64,000 nucleotides of DNA from Methylotenera_A sp031381645 (GTDB taxonomy: Bacteria; Pseudomonadota; Gammaproteobacteria; Burkholderiales; Methylophilaceae), in NCBI GenBank assembly GCA_031381645.1, contig JANMYB010000044.1, positions 30,163 to 94,162 on the forward strand, read 5' to 3'. Below are positions 51,488 to 59,477 of this stretch, piece after piece. A model generated the notes under the pieces. The model was given only the letters and a program-made list of their open reading frames with translations. It searched no databases and had not been told where the DNA came from. The position numbers were made by a program, and so were the translations under genes. How positions within the stretch are numbered: the stretch's first letter is position 1; every line of letters starts with the position of its first letter.

Positions 51488-52426
51488 ATGGCACAAACCC
51501 AAATGGCACTAGATTCACTAGATTTTGACGCGACAGTTGCATTAGCAACTAAAGTGGCACCACACGTGGATATTTTAGAAATCGGCACTCCATGCATTAA
51601 GCATAATGGTATTGAATTATTGAAAACACTGCGCGCAAAATTTCCAAACAACCAAATTTTAGTTGATTTGAAAACAATGGATGCTGGTTTCTACGAGGCT
51701 GAGCCTTTCTACAAGGCTGGTGCAGATATTTGCACCGTTTTAGGCACTGCAGACATCGGTACAATTAAAGGCGTGATTGATGTTGCTAATAAATACGGCA
51801 AAATGGCGCAAGTGGATTTGATCAACGTAACAGACAAAAAAGCTCGAACATTAGAAGTGGCTAAATTAGGTGCACATATCATTGGTGTGCACACTGGTTT
51901 AGATCAACAAGCTGCTGGCCAAACACCATTCGTAGATTTAGCCATGGTAACTGGTTTAAACACTGGCGCTAAAGTTTCAGTAGCGGGCGGCGTAAAAGCG
52001 GCAACTGTGCGTCAAGTAGTTGACGCAGGTGCAGATATTGTAGTTGCGGGCGCAGCGATTTACGGCGCAGCAGATCCAGCAGCTTCAGCCGCAGAAATTA
52101 CTGGTCTAGCACGTGCAGGCAATGCAAGCGCGGGTGGTATGGGTAAATACTTGCCTTGGGCACTGATTGCAGGCGCTGTATTGCTAGGTTTGTACTTGCT
52201 TAAAGGCGGTAATTCAACTGAAGAAATGCCAGCAGCAGTTGATGCTGTTGAACAAGCAGTTGAAGCGGCTCCAGCAGCAGTTGAAGGCGCTACAGATGCA
52301 GCAGCGGCAGCCACAACCGAAGCGGTTGATGCAGCAGAAGGTGCGGCTGTAGATGCTGTTGAAGCAGCTAAAGATGCAGCGGCAGAAGCTGCTGCCCCAG
52401 CTGAAGCAGCGCCAGCAGCACAGTAA
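51488..52426 (+). CDS. hps: 3-hexulose-6-phosphate synthase with C-terminal membrane helix and Ala-rich tail
   Basis: HPS condenses formaldehyde with ribulose-5-phosphate, the entry step of the ribulose monophosphate cycle. Residues 1-210 are a full orotidine-monophosphate-decarboxylase-superfamily barrel with HVDILEIGTPCIKHNG, the catalytic LVDLKTMDAG, MAQVDLINV, IIGVHTGLDQQ and KVSVAGGVK. Known HPS proteins end near here (about 210 residues). This one continues for about 100 more: a Gly linker, a predicted membrane helix at 221-239 (YLPWALIAGAVLLGLYLL), then an Ala/Val/Glu/Asp tail with repeated AAVDAVE- and AAEAA-like words. A strong GGAGGAG site lies before the ATG. It has its own promoter and terminator although it sits between hisC and hisB. 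The tail could anchor HPS to the membrane; this is inference. Confidence 0.9.
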   Translation: MAQTQMALDSLDFDATVALATKVAPHVDILEIGTPCIKHNGIELLKTLRAKFPNNQILVDLKTMDAGFYEAEPFYKAGADICTVLGTADIGTIKGVIDVANKYGKMAQVDLINVTDKKARTLEVAKLGAHIIGVHTGLDQQAAGQTPFVDLAMVTGLNTGAKVSVAGGVKAATVRQVVDAGADIVVAGAAIYGAADPAASAAEITGLARAGNASAGGMGKYLPWALIAGAVLLGLYLLKGGNSTEEMPAAVDAVEQAVEAAPAAVEGATDAAAAATTEAVDAAEGAAVDAVEAAKDAAAEAAAPAEAAPAAQ

Positions 52427-52441
52427 TAGTTGTTATGAAGT

Positions 52442-52470
52442 AAAAAGCCGACTTAAAAGTCGGCTTTTTT
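52442..52470 (+). terminator. Rho-independent terminator of hps
   Basis: AAAAAGCCGACTT and AAGTCGGCTTTTT make a 13-base-pair stem with a two-base loop, ending in a T-run. It lies 15 bases after the hps stop and closes the unit before hisB. Confidence 0.93.
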
Positions 52471-52556
52471 ATTCCTTTTGCTTGCGTGGCTTAGTTTAGG
52501 TTAAAATGTCGCTAACTTACTCATTATTAATTAGTTAACTTAATTAACTCAAACCC

Positions 52557-53144
52557 ATGCGCAAAGCAGAAGTCACCCGCAATACCCTAGAAACGCAAAT
52601 AACTGTTGCCATTAATATTGATGGTACAGGTCAGTCTCAGTTCAGCACAGGTTTGGGCTTTCTTGATCACATGCTCGATCAAGTCGCTCGTCATGGCATG
52701 ATGGATATTGTAGTTACGGCCAAAGGTGATTTGCATATTGACGCGCATCATACGGTGGAAGACATCGGTATTACGCTTGGTCAGGCTTTTTTAAAAGCGG
52801 TTGGCGACAAAAAAGGTATTCAACGTTATGGGCATGCTTATGTGCCGCTAGACGAGGCGTTGAGTCGCGTGGTGCTTGATTTGTCAGGCCGACCAGGCTT
52901 GGAATTCAATTGCGAATTTACCCGTGCGGTGATTGGTGAATTTGATGTCGATTTGGTACACGAGTTTTTTCAAGGCTTTGTAAATCATGCTAATGTGACT
53001 TTGCACATCGATAATTTAAAAGGTCACAACTCGCATCACCAGTCTGAGACTATATTTAAAGCTTTTGGCCGCGCATTGCGTATGGCGGTGACACATGACG
53101 AACGTATGTCAGGCATTATGCCGTCTACCAAAGGTAGCTTATAA
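52557..53144 (+). CDS. hisB: Imidazoleglycerol-phosphate dehydratase
   Basis: A 195-residue single-function HisB (no phosphatase domain), removing water from IGP in histidine synthesis. The metal-binding histidine clusters are visible: LGFLDHMLDQVARHGMMD, DLHIDAHHTVEDIGITLG, and NLKGHNSHHQSETIFKAFGRAL. It begins the second his segment (hisBHAFIE), which presumably has its own promoter in the 86 bases after the hps terminator. The gap to hisH is 17 bases. Confidence 0.96.
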   Translation: MRKAEVTRNTLETQITVAINIDGTGQSQFSTGLGFLDHMLDQVARHGMMDIVVTAKGDLHIDAHHTVEDIGITLGQAFLKAVGDKKGIQRYGHAYVPLDEALSRVVLDLSGRPGLEFNCEFTRAVIGEFDVDLVHEFFQGFVNHANVTLHIDNLKGHNSHHQSETIFKAFGRALRMAVTHDERMSGIMPSTKGSL

Positions 53145-53161
53145 GCGCTACGGTTTTATCC

Positions 53162-53803
53162 ATGAGCAAAGTAGATATTGCGGTGATTGACTACGGCATG
53201 GGCAATTTGCGCTCGGTGTCTAAAGCTGTTGAGCATGTAGCAAGTGGAAAATCTGTTGTTATTACTAGCGATCCAAAAGTGATTCAAAATGCCGAGCGGA
53301 TTGTATTTCCTGGTCAAGGCGCTATGCCAGATTGTATGCGCGAACTAGATGCGCGTAACTTGCGAGATGCAATTACTCACGCGGCAGTAAATAAACCATT
53401 TTTAGGTATTTGCATTGGTATGCAGCTTTTATTTGAACATTCCGAAGAAGGTGATACGCCTGGTTTGGGTTTGTTTAAAGGCAGTGTGGTGCGTTTTGCC
53501 GAAAAATTGGTCGATAAAAATGGCATTAAGCTAAAAGTGCCACATATGGGATGGAATCAGGTTTATCAAAAAAATAAGCATCCTATATGGCAAAATATTG
53601 CAGAGGCAACGCGGTTTTACCATGTGCACAGTTACTACGCCGTGCCGCAAAATAGTGTGGTTACAGCAGGCGAAACTGCCTACCCAAACCGCTTTACAAG
53701 CGCGATTACGCGGGATAATATTTTTGCAACACAATTTCACGTCGAAAAAAGTGCACAAGTAGGCTTGCAATTACTGAGCAATTTTGTAAACTGGAAGCCT
53801 TGA
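53162..53803 (+). CDS. hisH: Imidazole glycerol phosphate synthase, glutaminase subunit
   Basis: A 213-residue class I glutamine amidotransferase that supplies ammonia to HisF. The catalytic Cys is in PFLGICIGMQLLFEHSEEG, with the oxyanion region FPGQGAMPDCM and the His/Glu pair in FATQFHVEKSAQVGLQLL. Start at ATG 53162 gives VDIAVIDYGMGNLRSV, the usual opening. It is followed by hisA after about 50 bases. Confidence 0.96.
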   Translation: MSKVDIAVIDYGMGNLRSVSKAVEHVASGKSVVITSDPKVIQNAERIVFPGQGAMPDCMRELDARNLRDAITHAAVNKPFLGICIGMQLLFEHSEEGDTPGLGLFKGSVVRFAEKLVDKNGIKLKVPHMGWNQVYQKNKHPIWQNIAEATRFYHVHSYYAVPQNSVVTAGETAYPNRFTSAITRDNIFATQFHVEKSAQVGLQLLSNFVNWKP

Positions 53804-53855
53804 ATACTTCAACTCATTTGTATTTTACCCATCATTAATTTCAATTAATAAAATC

Positions 53856-54593
53856 ATGCTTATCATTCCTGCAATAGATCTCAAAGATGGTCACTGTGTA
53901 CGTTTAAAACAGGGGCTGATGGAAGAATCTACCGTATTTTCAGAAGACCCAGGCGCTATGGCGCGGCATTGGGTTGATTGCGGCGGAAAGCGGCTTCATT
54001 TGGTAGATTTAAACGGCGCGTTTGCGGGGAAACCAGTCAACGAAGGTGCGATTAAATCCATTGTAGCGGCGGCAAAAGGCGAAGTCCCTATTCAGCTTGG
54101 CGGCGGCATTCGTGATTTAGATACGATTGAGCGTTATTTAGATAATGGTATTGATTATGTGATTATCGGTACTGCGGCGGTAAAAGCGCCAGGCTTTTTG
54201 CACGAGGCTTGTTATGCCTTTCCAGGTCAAATCATGGTCGGCTTGGATGCTAAAGATGGCAAAGTGGCGATTGATGGTTGGAGCAAACTCACAGGTCACG
54301 ATGTGATTGATTTGGCTAAAAAATTTGAAGATTATGGCGTAAATGCGATTGTTTATACTGATATTGGTCGTGATGGCATGCTCACAGGTGTGAACATTGA
54401 AGCGACGGTGGCTTTGGCGCAGGCGTTGACGATTCCTGTGATTGCTTCGGGCGGACTAACTAATTTAGAGGATGTAAAAAAACTCTGCGAAGTGGCGCAC
54501 GAAGGCATTATAGGCGCTATTACTGGTCGCGCGATTTACGAAGGCACGATTGATTTTTCCGCCGCACAAAAACTAGCTGATGAGCTAAGTTAA
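53856..54593 (+). CDS. hisA: ProFAR isomerase (HisA)
   Basis: A 245-residue beta/alpha-barrel isomerase acting on ProFAR. Both catalytic aspartates are in view: MLIIPAIDLKDGHCVRLKQG and VYTDIGRDGMLTGVN. Phosphate-binding loops appear as LGGGIRDLDTIE and ASGGLTNLEDV. It is homologous to HisF, encoded next with a 16-base gap. Confidence 0.97.
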   Translation: MLIIPAIDLKDGHCVRLKQGLMEESTVFSEDPGAMARHWVDCGGKRLHLVDLNGAFAGKPVNEGAIKSIVAAAKGEVPIQLGGGIRDLDTIERYLDNGIDYVIIGTAAVKAPGFLHEACYAFPGQIMVGLDAKDGKVAIDGWSKLTGHDVIDLAKKFEDYGVNAIVYTDIGRDGMLTGVNIEATVALAQALTIPVIASGGLTNLEDVKKLCEVAHEGIIGAITGRAIYEGTIDFSAAQKLADELS

Positions 54594-54609
54594 TGGACTT
54601 CTCCTAAAA

Positions 54610-55377
54610 ATGGGATTGGCTAAACGCATAATTCCGTGCCTAGATGTTACCGATGGTCGCGTTGTAAAAGGAGTTAACTTTTTAGAGTTGCGCGATGCAG
54701 GCGACCCAGTCGAAATCGCTAAACGCTACGACGACCAAGGGGCGGACGAACTCACGTTTTTAGACATCACTGCCAGCTCGGATAATCGAGGTTTGTTGTT
54801 GCATATTATTGAAGAAGTTGCCAGCCAAGTGTTTATACCGTTGACTGTTGGTGGTGGCGTGCGCGAGGTAGAAGATGTGCGCCGTTTATTAAATGCGGGC
54901 GCTGATAAAGTCAGTATCAACACGACGGCAGTATTAAACCCTAACATGGTACGCGATGCCGCCGCACGTTTCGGCTCGCAATGTATTGTGGTCGCTATTG
55001 ATGCCAAAAAAGTAGATAATCAGCCTTATGAATGGGAGGTGTTTACCCACGGTGGTCGCAATCCAACGGGTTTGGATGCGGTAAAATGGGCAGAGTATAT
55101 GGTGAGCCTTGGCGCGGGTGAATTGCTGGTAACCAGCATGGATAGAGACGGCACCAAGATTGGTTTTAATAACCCACTGAATAAAGCGATTAGCGATGCC
55201 GTAGAAGTGCCCTTAATCGCCAGTGGTGGCGTGGGTAACTTGCAGCATTTGGTGGATGGCGTTACGCTTGGTGGTGCAGATGCGGTGTTAGCAGCGAGTA
55301 TTTTTCACTATGGCGAATATACCGTGCAGCAGGCCAAAGAATATATGCAGAAAAATGGTATTGAGGTTAGATTGTGA
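54610..55377 (+). CDS. hisF: Imidazole glycerol phosphate synthase, cyclase subunit
   Basis: A 255-residue beta/alpha-barrel cyclase that makes IGP and AICAR using ammonia from HisH. The catalytic aspartates are in RIIPCLDVTDGRVVKGVNF and LVTSMDRDGTKIGFN; phosphate loops are TVGGGVREVEDV and IASGGVGNLQHL. The stop overlaps the hisI start by 4 bases. Confidence 0.97.
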   Translation: MGLAKRIIPCLDVTDGRVVKGVNFLELRDAGDPVEIAKRYDDQGADELTFLDITASSDNRGLLLHIIEEVASQVFIPLTVGGGVREVEDVRRLLNAGADKVSINTTAVLNPNMVRDAAARFGSQCIVVAIDAKKVDNQPYEWEVFTHGGRNPTGLDAVKWAEYMVSLGAGELLVTSMDRDGTKIGFNNPLNKAISDAVEVPLIASGGVGNLQHLVDGVTLGGADAVLAASIFHYGEYTVQQAKEYMQKNGIEVRL

Positions 55378-55763
55378 ATTGGTTAGATGAAATCAATTGG
55401 GATTCAAATGGTCTAGTGCCAGTGATTGCGCAGGATTACGCCACAGGGAAAATATTGATGGTGGCGTGGATGAACCGCGAAGCCTTGCAACTCACTAACG
55501 ACAGTAAGCAAGCCGTATATTGGTCGCGCTCACGCAATAAATTATGGCGCAAAGGTGAGGAATCTGGCCACACGCAAAAAATCCATGAGATTCGTGTGGA
55601 TTGCGATGAAGACGTAATTTTGCTAAGTGTTGAGCAAATCGGCGGTATTGCTTGCCATACTGGTCGCCATAATTGTTTTTTTAAGAAGTTAGAAGACGGA
55701 AACTGGAAAATTGTTGAACCAGTAATTAAAAACCCGGAAGACATATATAAACCTATAGCATGA
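55374..55763 (+). CDS. hisI: Phosphoribosyl-AMP cyclohydrolase
   Basis: A 129-residue stand-alone HisI, hydrolysing the PR-AMP ring. Metal-binding residues are in VDCDEDVILLSVEQ and GGIACHTGRHNCFFKKLEDG; the front has VAWMNREALQLT and YWSRSRNKLWRKGEESGH. In E. coli this is fused to HisE; here hisE is separate and overlaps by 4 bases. The start is GTG at 55374. Confidence 0.96.
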   Translation: MNWLDEINWDSNGLVPVIAQDYATGKILMVAWMNREALQLTNDSKQAVYWSRSRNKLWRKGEESGHTQKIHEIRVDCDEDVILLSVEQIGGIACHTGRHNCFFKKLEDGNWKIVEPVIKNPEDIYKPIA

Positions 55764-56080
55764 GTGATGTTTTGGAAAGGTTAAGCGAGTTGTTGGAGCA
55801 GCGCAAAAGCGCTGATCCTGCTACGTCCTACGTGGCGAAACTGTACGCCAAAGGCATGGATTCGATACTTAAAAAAGTGGGCGAAGAAGCGACAGAGACG
55901 GTGTTAGCAGCCAAAGGCGGCAACAAGGATGAAATTGTTTATGAAACTGCCGATTTGTGGTTTCATACCTTAATTATGCTCGCTGAGGCAGGATTAAAAC
56001 CGCAGGACGTACTGAATGAATTGGCGCGACGTGAGGGTTTGTCTGGCATTACAGAAAAAAAGAGCCGGAATAAAAAGTGA
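55760..56080 (+). CDS. hisE: Phosphoribosyl-ATP pyrophosphatase
   Basis: A 106-residue HisE, an all-alpha NTP pyrophosphatase acting on PR-ATP, the second step. Motifs: SYVAKLYAKGMDSILKKVGEEATETVLAAK and DEIVYETADLWFHTLIMLAEAG, with the expected Glu/Asp metal ligands. It overlaps hisI and the following HIT gene by 4 bases each, so all should be on one transcript. Confidence 0.95.
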   Translation: MSDVLERLSELLEQRKSADPATSYVAKLYAKGMDSILKKVGEEATETVLAAKGGNKDEIVYETADLWFHTLIMLAEAGLKPQDVLNELARREGLSGITEKKSRNKK

Positions 56081-56409
56081 GTCTGGACTGTATCTTTTGT
56101 AAAATTGTCAGTGGTGTAATTCCAGCTAAAAAAATCTATGAAGATGCAGATTTTATTGCGTTTCATGACATCAAACCGATGGCGAAAGTGCATTTTTTAA
56201 TTGTGCCAAAACTGCACGTAGAAACCCTGAAAGACTGCGATGAATCGCATCGAGAATTACTTGGAAGGGCGCTATTATTAGCGCCAAAACTGGCCGCAAA
56301 ACAAGGGTTGAAAGGCTTTAAAACACTCATTAATACTGGCCGTGAAGGTGGTCAAGAAGTGTTTCATATTCATGTGCATGTGTTTGGAGGCGGCTTGCAA
56401 GCCTCATAG
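56077..56409 (+). CDS. HIT-family nucleotide hydrolase (HinT-like)
   Basis: A 110-residue HIT protein starting with GTG 56077. The histidine triad is visible as QEVFHIHVHVFGG, and CIFCKIVSGVIPAKKIYED is typical of HinT. HinT proteins remove AMP from phosphoramidates. It lies between hisE (4-base overlap) and tatA (15 bases), a conserved order in betaproteobacteria. Confidence 0.94.
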   Translation: MSLDCIFCKIVSGVIPAKKIYEDADFIAFHDIKPMAKVHFLIVPKLHVETLKDCDESHRELLGRALLLAPKLAAKQGLKGFKTLINTGREGGQEVFHIHVHVFGGGLQAS

Positions 56410-56424
56410 AATAAGGAGATCGAG

Positions 56425-56640
56425 ATGGGTTCATTTAGTTTGTGGCATTGGTTAATTGTGTTATTAATTGTAGTGTTGATATTTGGCACCAAAAAATTGC
56501 GTAATATGGGCAGCGATGTTGGCGGTGCGGTGAATGAGTTTAAAAAAGCCATGAATGATAGCAAGGTTGAAGATGCTGTTGAAAAATCTGGTACGACGAT
56601 TGAAGGTGAAGTGACTAGCAAGACCAAAGAAAAAGTTTAA
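56425..56640 (+). CDS. tatA: Sec-independent translocase subunit TatA
   Basis: A 71-residue TatA: a membrane helix (FSLWHWLIVLLIVVLIFGTKKL), the FG hinge, an amphipathic helix (GSDVGGAVNEFKKAMND) and a short acidic/basic tail. TatA polymerises to move folded proteins across the membrane. tatB and tatC follow, giving a full tatABC unit. Rieske protein PetA, encoded at 60381, is a likely client. Confidence 0.95.
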   Translation: MGSFSLWHWLIVLLIVVLIFGTKKLRNMGSDVGGAVNEFKKAMNDSKVEDAVEKSGTTIEGEVTSKTKEKV

Positions 56641-56649
56641 GTCAAAAAA

Positions 56650-56973
56650 GTGTTTGACGTTTCTTTTTCAGAGTTGCTGGTCATTGCGGTTGTTGCTTTG
56701 CTGGTGATTGGCCCAGAAAAGTTGCCAAAAGTGGCGCGTACAGTTGGCGCATTTACTGGCCGTGTGCAGCGTTATGTGGCACAGGTAAAAGAAGAAGTGA
56801 ATCGCGAAGCGAGGTTTGAAGAGTTGCAAAAGCTTCAAAGTGAAATTAAACAGTCTATAGTGCAAGAAAAAGATGACCTGCAGACCAGTATAAATGAGCC
56901 TCCCAGACCAGTTAAGATAGAAAAATCTACACCAAAAAAACGCGTTAAGGCAAAAGTTGATGACGCCAACTGA
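56650..56973 (+). CDS. tatB: Sec-independent translocase subunit TatB
   Basis: A 107-residue TatB, the TatC partner in substrate recognition. It starts with GTG (MFDVSFSELLVIAVVALLVIGPEKLPKVARTVG), including the conserved Glu and GPEKLP hinge, then an amphipathic helix (RYVAQVKEEVNREARFEELQ) and a charged tail. The end overlaps tatC by 17 bases. Confidence 0.95.
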   Translation: MFDVSFSELLVIAVVALLVIGPEKLPKVARTVGAFTGRVQRYVAQVKEEVNREARFEELQKLQSEIKQSIVQEKDDLQTSINEPPRPVKIEKSTPKKRVKAKVDDAN

Positions 56974-57700
56974 GTCATTTATTTCGCACTTAATTGAGCT
57001 ACGCGGTCGATTGTTGAAAATCGTATTGGGTTTTGTACTGGTGTTTTTTGCGCTATTTCCGTTTGCTAATAAAATTTACGCGCTGCTTGCTGCACCTATG
57101 CTCGCCAAGCTACCTGTAGGCGGTCAGATGATTGCTACTGCAGTGACCACGCCATTTTTTGTACCAATGAAAGTGGCGATGATGACCGCATTCGTGATTT
57201 CTCTACCGTTTACTTTGTATCAAATTTGGGCGTTTGTGGCTCCAGGGCTTTATCCGCAGGAGAAAAAACTGATGGTGCCTGTGATTTTCTCCAGTTGCCT
57301 GTTGTTTCTAATAGGCATGGCGTTTGCTTATTTCGCCGTGTTTCCCACAGTATTTGGTTTTATTGTCGGTAGCACGCCTGCTGGTGTGGCGGTGATGACC
57401 GATATTGCGCAGTACCTCGATTTTGTGATGACGCTTTTTCTTGCGTTTGGCTTGGCGTTTGAGGTGCCAATTGTCGTCGTACTTATTGCGCGATTTGGTT
57501 GGGTGACCATTGCGCAATTAAAAGAAGCACGCAGTTACGTGATTGTTGGCGCGTTTATTATTGGTGCGATTTTTACGCCGCCCGATATTATTTCGCAGTT
57601 TATGTTGGCAGTGCCGCTGTGGTTATTATACGAAGCGGGCATTGTGGTGGCGCAACTGACTAATCCAAAAGCACAAAAAGAAAACTCGATAAAAGCCTAA
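56957..57700 (+). CDS. tatC: Sec-independent translocase subunit TatC
   Basis: A 247-residue six-helix receptor for twin-arginine signals. Family words: FISHLIELRGRLLKIVLGFV, the loop PFTLYQIWAFVAPGLYPQEKK, FAFGLAFEVP-like LTFLAFGLAFEVPIVVVL near 165-185, and FTPPDIISQFMLAVPLWLLYE. It has the conserved N-terminal Glu and the FxxEVP segment. It converges on a pyridoxamine-oxidase-like gene with a 4-base stop-codon overlap. Confidence 0.96.
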   Translation: MMTPTESFISHLIELRGRLLKIVLGFVLVFFALFPFANKIYALLAAPMLAKLPVGGQMIATAVTTPFFVPMKVAMMTAFVISLPFTLYQIWAFVAPGLYPQEKKLMVPVIFSSCLLFLIGMAFAYFAVFPTVFGFIVGSTPAGVAVMTDIAQYLDFVMTLFLAFGLAFEVPIVVVLIARFGWVTIAQLKEARSYVIVGAFIIGAIFTPPDIISQFMLAVPLWLLYEAGIVVAQLTNPKAQKENSIKA

Positions 57701-58248
57701 ATGTTTTTTTCGGCGATATGGGTGGCGATTGCATCAATACTTAGCTGGTTTTTCTCTAGCCAGTATTGCCTTATTTCTTCTTCACTTCTTTTTCGTGCCC
57801 AATCATTTAATAGTTCGCGGTCGCTTTTGTAATCATAGTAAGGTACGCCCATACCACAGGAAGTCTGCACCATTTCAATTGATAAATCGAAAATTTGTCG
57901 GGCACCAGGCAAGGGTTTGAATAAAGGGAAAAGGTTTGCCCAATCGATATCATTTTGATGGATGACTTTGGCGCTGCCGTATAAGCGTAATATAATTGGT
58001 GGACCATCGAAGGCGCAAAACATTATCGTCATGCGTTCATTTTGTTGCACATGAGCCGATGTTTCATTGCCACTGCCTGTAACGTTTAACCAAACTACGC
58101 GTTTTGCATTTATTACAAGAAATGAGTCCATGCCCTTGGGAGAAACATTGACACGTCCAGTTCCAGCAGCGGTTCCTACAAAAAACATCCTCTGAGCTTT
58201 TATAAACTCAACGTGTTTGTCGGTGAGGCATTCATCCTGCTTTCCCAT
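57697..58248 (-). CDS. Pyridoxamine 5'-phosphate oxidase-family flavoprotein
   Basis: A split-barrel FMN-binding protein of about 183 residues. I choose ATG at 58248 (MGKQDECLTDKHVEFIKAQRMFFVGTA): the frame stays open 15 codons upstream, but those lie inside the DegQ-type gene and look unlike the family. The core shows GRVNVSPKGMDSFLVINAKRVVWLNVTGSGNETSAHVQ and CAFDGPPIILRLYGSAKVI. The distal half carries GMGVPYYDY, common in a subgroup of these proteins of unknown substrate. It is probably not PdxH. It follows the protease gene on the same strand. Confidence 0.82.
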   Translation of the reverse strand: MGKQDECLTDKHVEFIKAQRMFFVGTAAGTGRVNVSPKGMDSFLVINAKRVVWLNVTGSGNETSAHVQQNERMTIMFCAFDGPPIILRLYGSAKVIHQNDIDWANLFPLFKPLPGARQIFDLSIEMVQTSCGMGVPYYDYKSDRELLNDWARKRSEEEIRQYWLEKNQLSIDAIATHIAEKNI

Positions 58249-58255
58249 ATACGGT

Positions 58256-59410
58256 TTACTTGCGTGCCACTGCAGGTTTCGGCCGCTTGCCAACCGTCAC
58301 GTTGACCTTGATTTCTATTTCGGCTCTGGCGATTGTTAGTACCGCTTTTTCGTTGGGTTTCAGCGCCGCAATTAAATTTAACATGCTACTACTATCAGAA
58401 ATTTCCTTGTCATTAATCGCCAACAACACATCGCCAGATTTAAGTCCAGCCAAAGCGGCGGGACTATTTTGTAACACGCCCGCAATCAACGAGCCTTGTG
58501 GCTTGTTGAGTTTGAACGATTCAGCCAGTTCTGGCGTAATGTCTTGTGCTTCTATGCCTATCCAACCGCGCGTGACTGAGCCGTCCACCGCAATTTGTTC
58601 CATGACTTGTTTGGCGATGTTTGCTGGAATCGCAAAGCCAATGCCCATGCTGCCGCCGCTGCGCGAGTAGATTGCGCTATTGACACCAACCAAGTTGCCA
58701 TCCGCGTCAATTAAGGCGCCGCCCGAATTCCCAGGATTAATTGAAGCGTCGGTTTGAATAAAGTTTTCGTAAGTATTAATACCTAAATGGTTGCGCCCAA
58801 GCGCGCTAACAATACCTTGCGTAACGGTTTGCCCCACACCAAAAGGGTTGCCAATCGCCAATACTACATCGCCTACACTAAGATTTTCGTTAGCGGCAAA
58901 GGTGATCGCTGGCAGACTCTCTGCTTCTACTTTTAGCACAGCCAAGTCAGTATCGGGGTCGGTGCCAACGACCTTGGCGGAAAGTTTTCTGCCATCAGCC
59001 AGCGCGACTTCAATTTCATCCGCGCTTGATACCACGTGGTCGTTGGTTAAAATTAGGCCTTGCGCGCTCACAATGACGCCACTACCCAAGCTGTTTTCTG
59101 GCAGGTATTCTTCACCTTCTGGCTGTTCGCCGAAAAAATCTCTAAATAAAGGGTCGTCCTTAAACTGCTCATGCGGGTTGGTTGCGGCAATTTTGCTGGA
59201 GGTGAAAATGTTCACGACGGAAGGCATGGCTTTTTTTGCAGCAAGGCTGTAACCCCCTTTGGGGCTGGCTATAGAGCTTGATTGTACTTGGTTGATGACA
59301 ATAGGCGTTTGACCAGTTTGGAGCAAATGTGGATAAAAAAGCCGCAATACAAAAAGTAAGCCTAAGCAAGCGGTGACGGATTGGGCAAAAATAAGCCAAA
59401 TTTTCTGCAT
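58256..59410 (-). CDS. Trypsin-like periplasmic serine protease, DegQ/DegS type
   Basis: A 384-residue HtrA-family protease. An N-terminal hydrophobic helix (FAQSVTACLGLLFVLRLFY) acts as anchor or signal. The protease domain has the catalytic triad: His in LILTNDHVVSSADE, Asp in DPDTDLAVLKVEA, Ser in INPGNSGGALIDADG. A single PDZ domain follows (PQGSLIAGVLQNSPAALAGLKSGDVLLAIND). One PDZ and the uncleaved-looking helix favour the DegS-like or AlgW form that works in envelope stress signalling rather than the two-PDZ DegP. It is divergent from the Nif3 gene. Confidence 0.92.
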   Translation of the reverse strand: MQKIWLIFAQSVTACLGLLFVLRLFYPHLLQTGQTPIVINQVQSSSIASPKGGYSLAAKKAMPSVVNIFTSSKIAATNPHEQFKDDPLFRDFFGEQPEGEEYLPENSLGSGVIVSAQGLILTNDHVVSSADEIEVALADGRKLSAKVVGTDPDTDLAVLKVEAESLPAITFAANENLSVGDVVLAIGNPFGVGQTVTQGIVSALGRNHLGINTYENFIQTDASINPGNSGGALIDADGNLVGVNSAIYSRSGGSMGIGFAIPANIAKQVMEQIAVDGSVTRGWIGIEAQDITPELAESFKLNKPQGSLIAGVLQNSPAALAGLKSGDVLLAINDKEISDSSSMLNLIAALKPNEKAVLTIARAEIEIKVNVTVGKRPKPAVARK

Positions 59411-59477
59411 AAATGTATGTTAAAAAAAGTTAAAATTGAATGCTAATAGTATAGGTGAACTGTAGGCAAAAAAACAC

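Noticed and set aside
56388..56404. GGCTTGCAAGCC palindrome at the end of the HIT gene
   Set aside because: It shares the arm word TTGCA but lacks the TGGATATT core, so it is likely chance.
58249..58293. Longer N-terminus for the pyridoxamine-oxidase-like protein
   Set aside because: The extra 15 residues lie within the end of the protease gene and do not resemble the family; the ATG at 58248 fits better.
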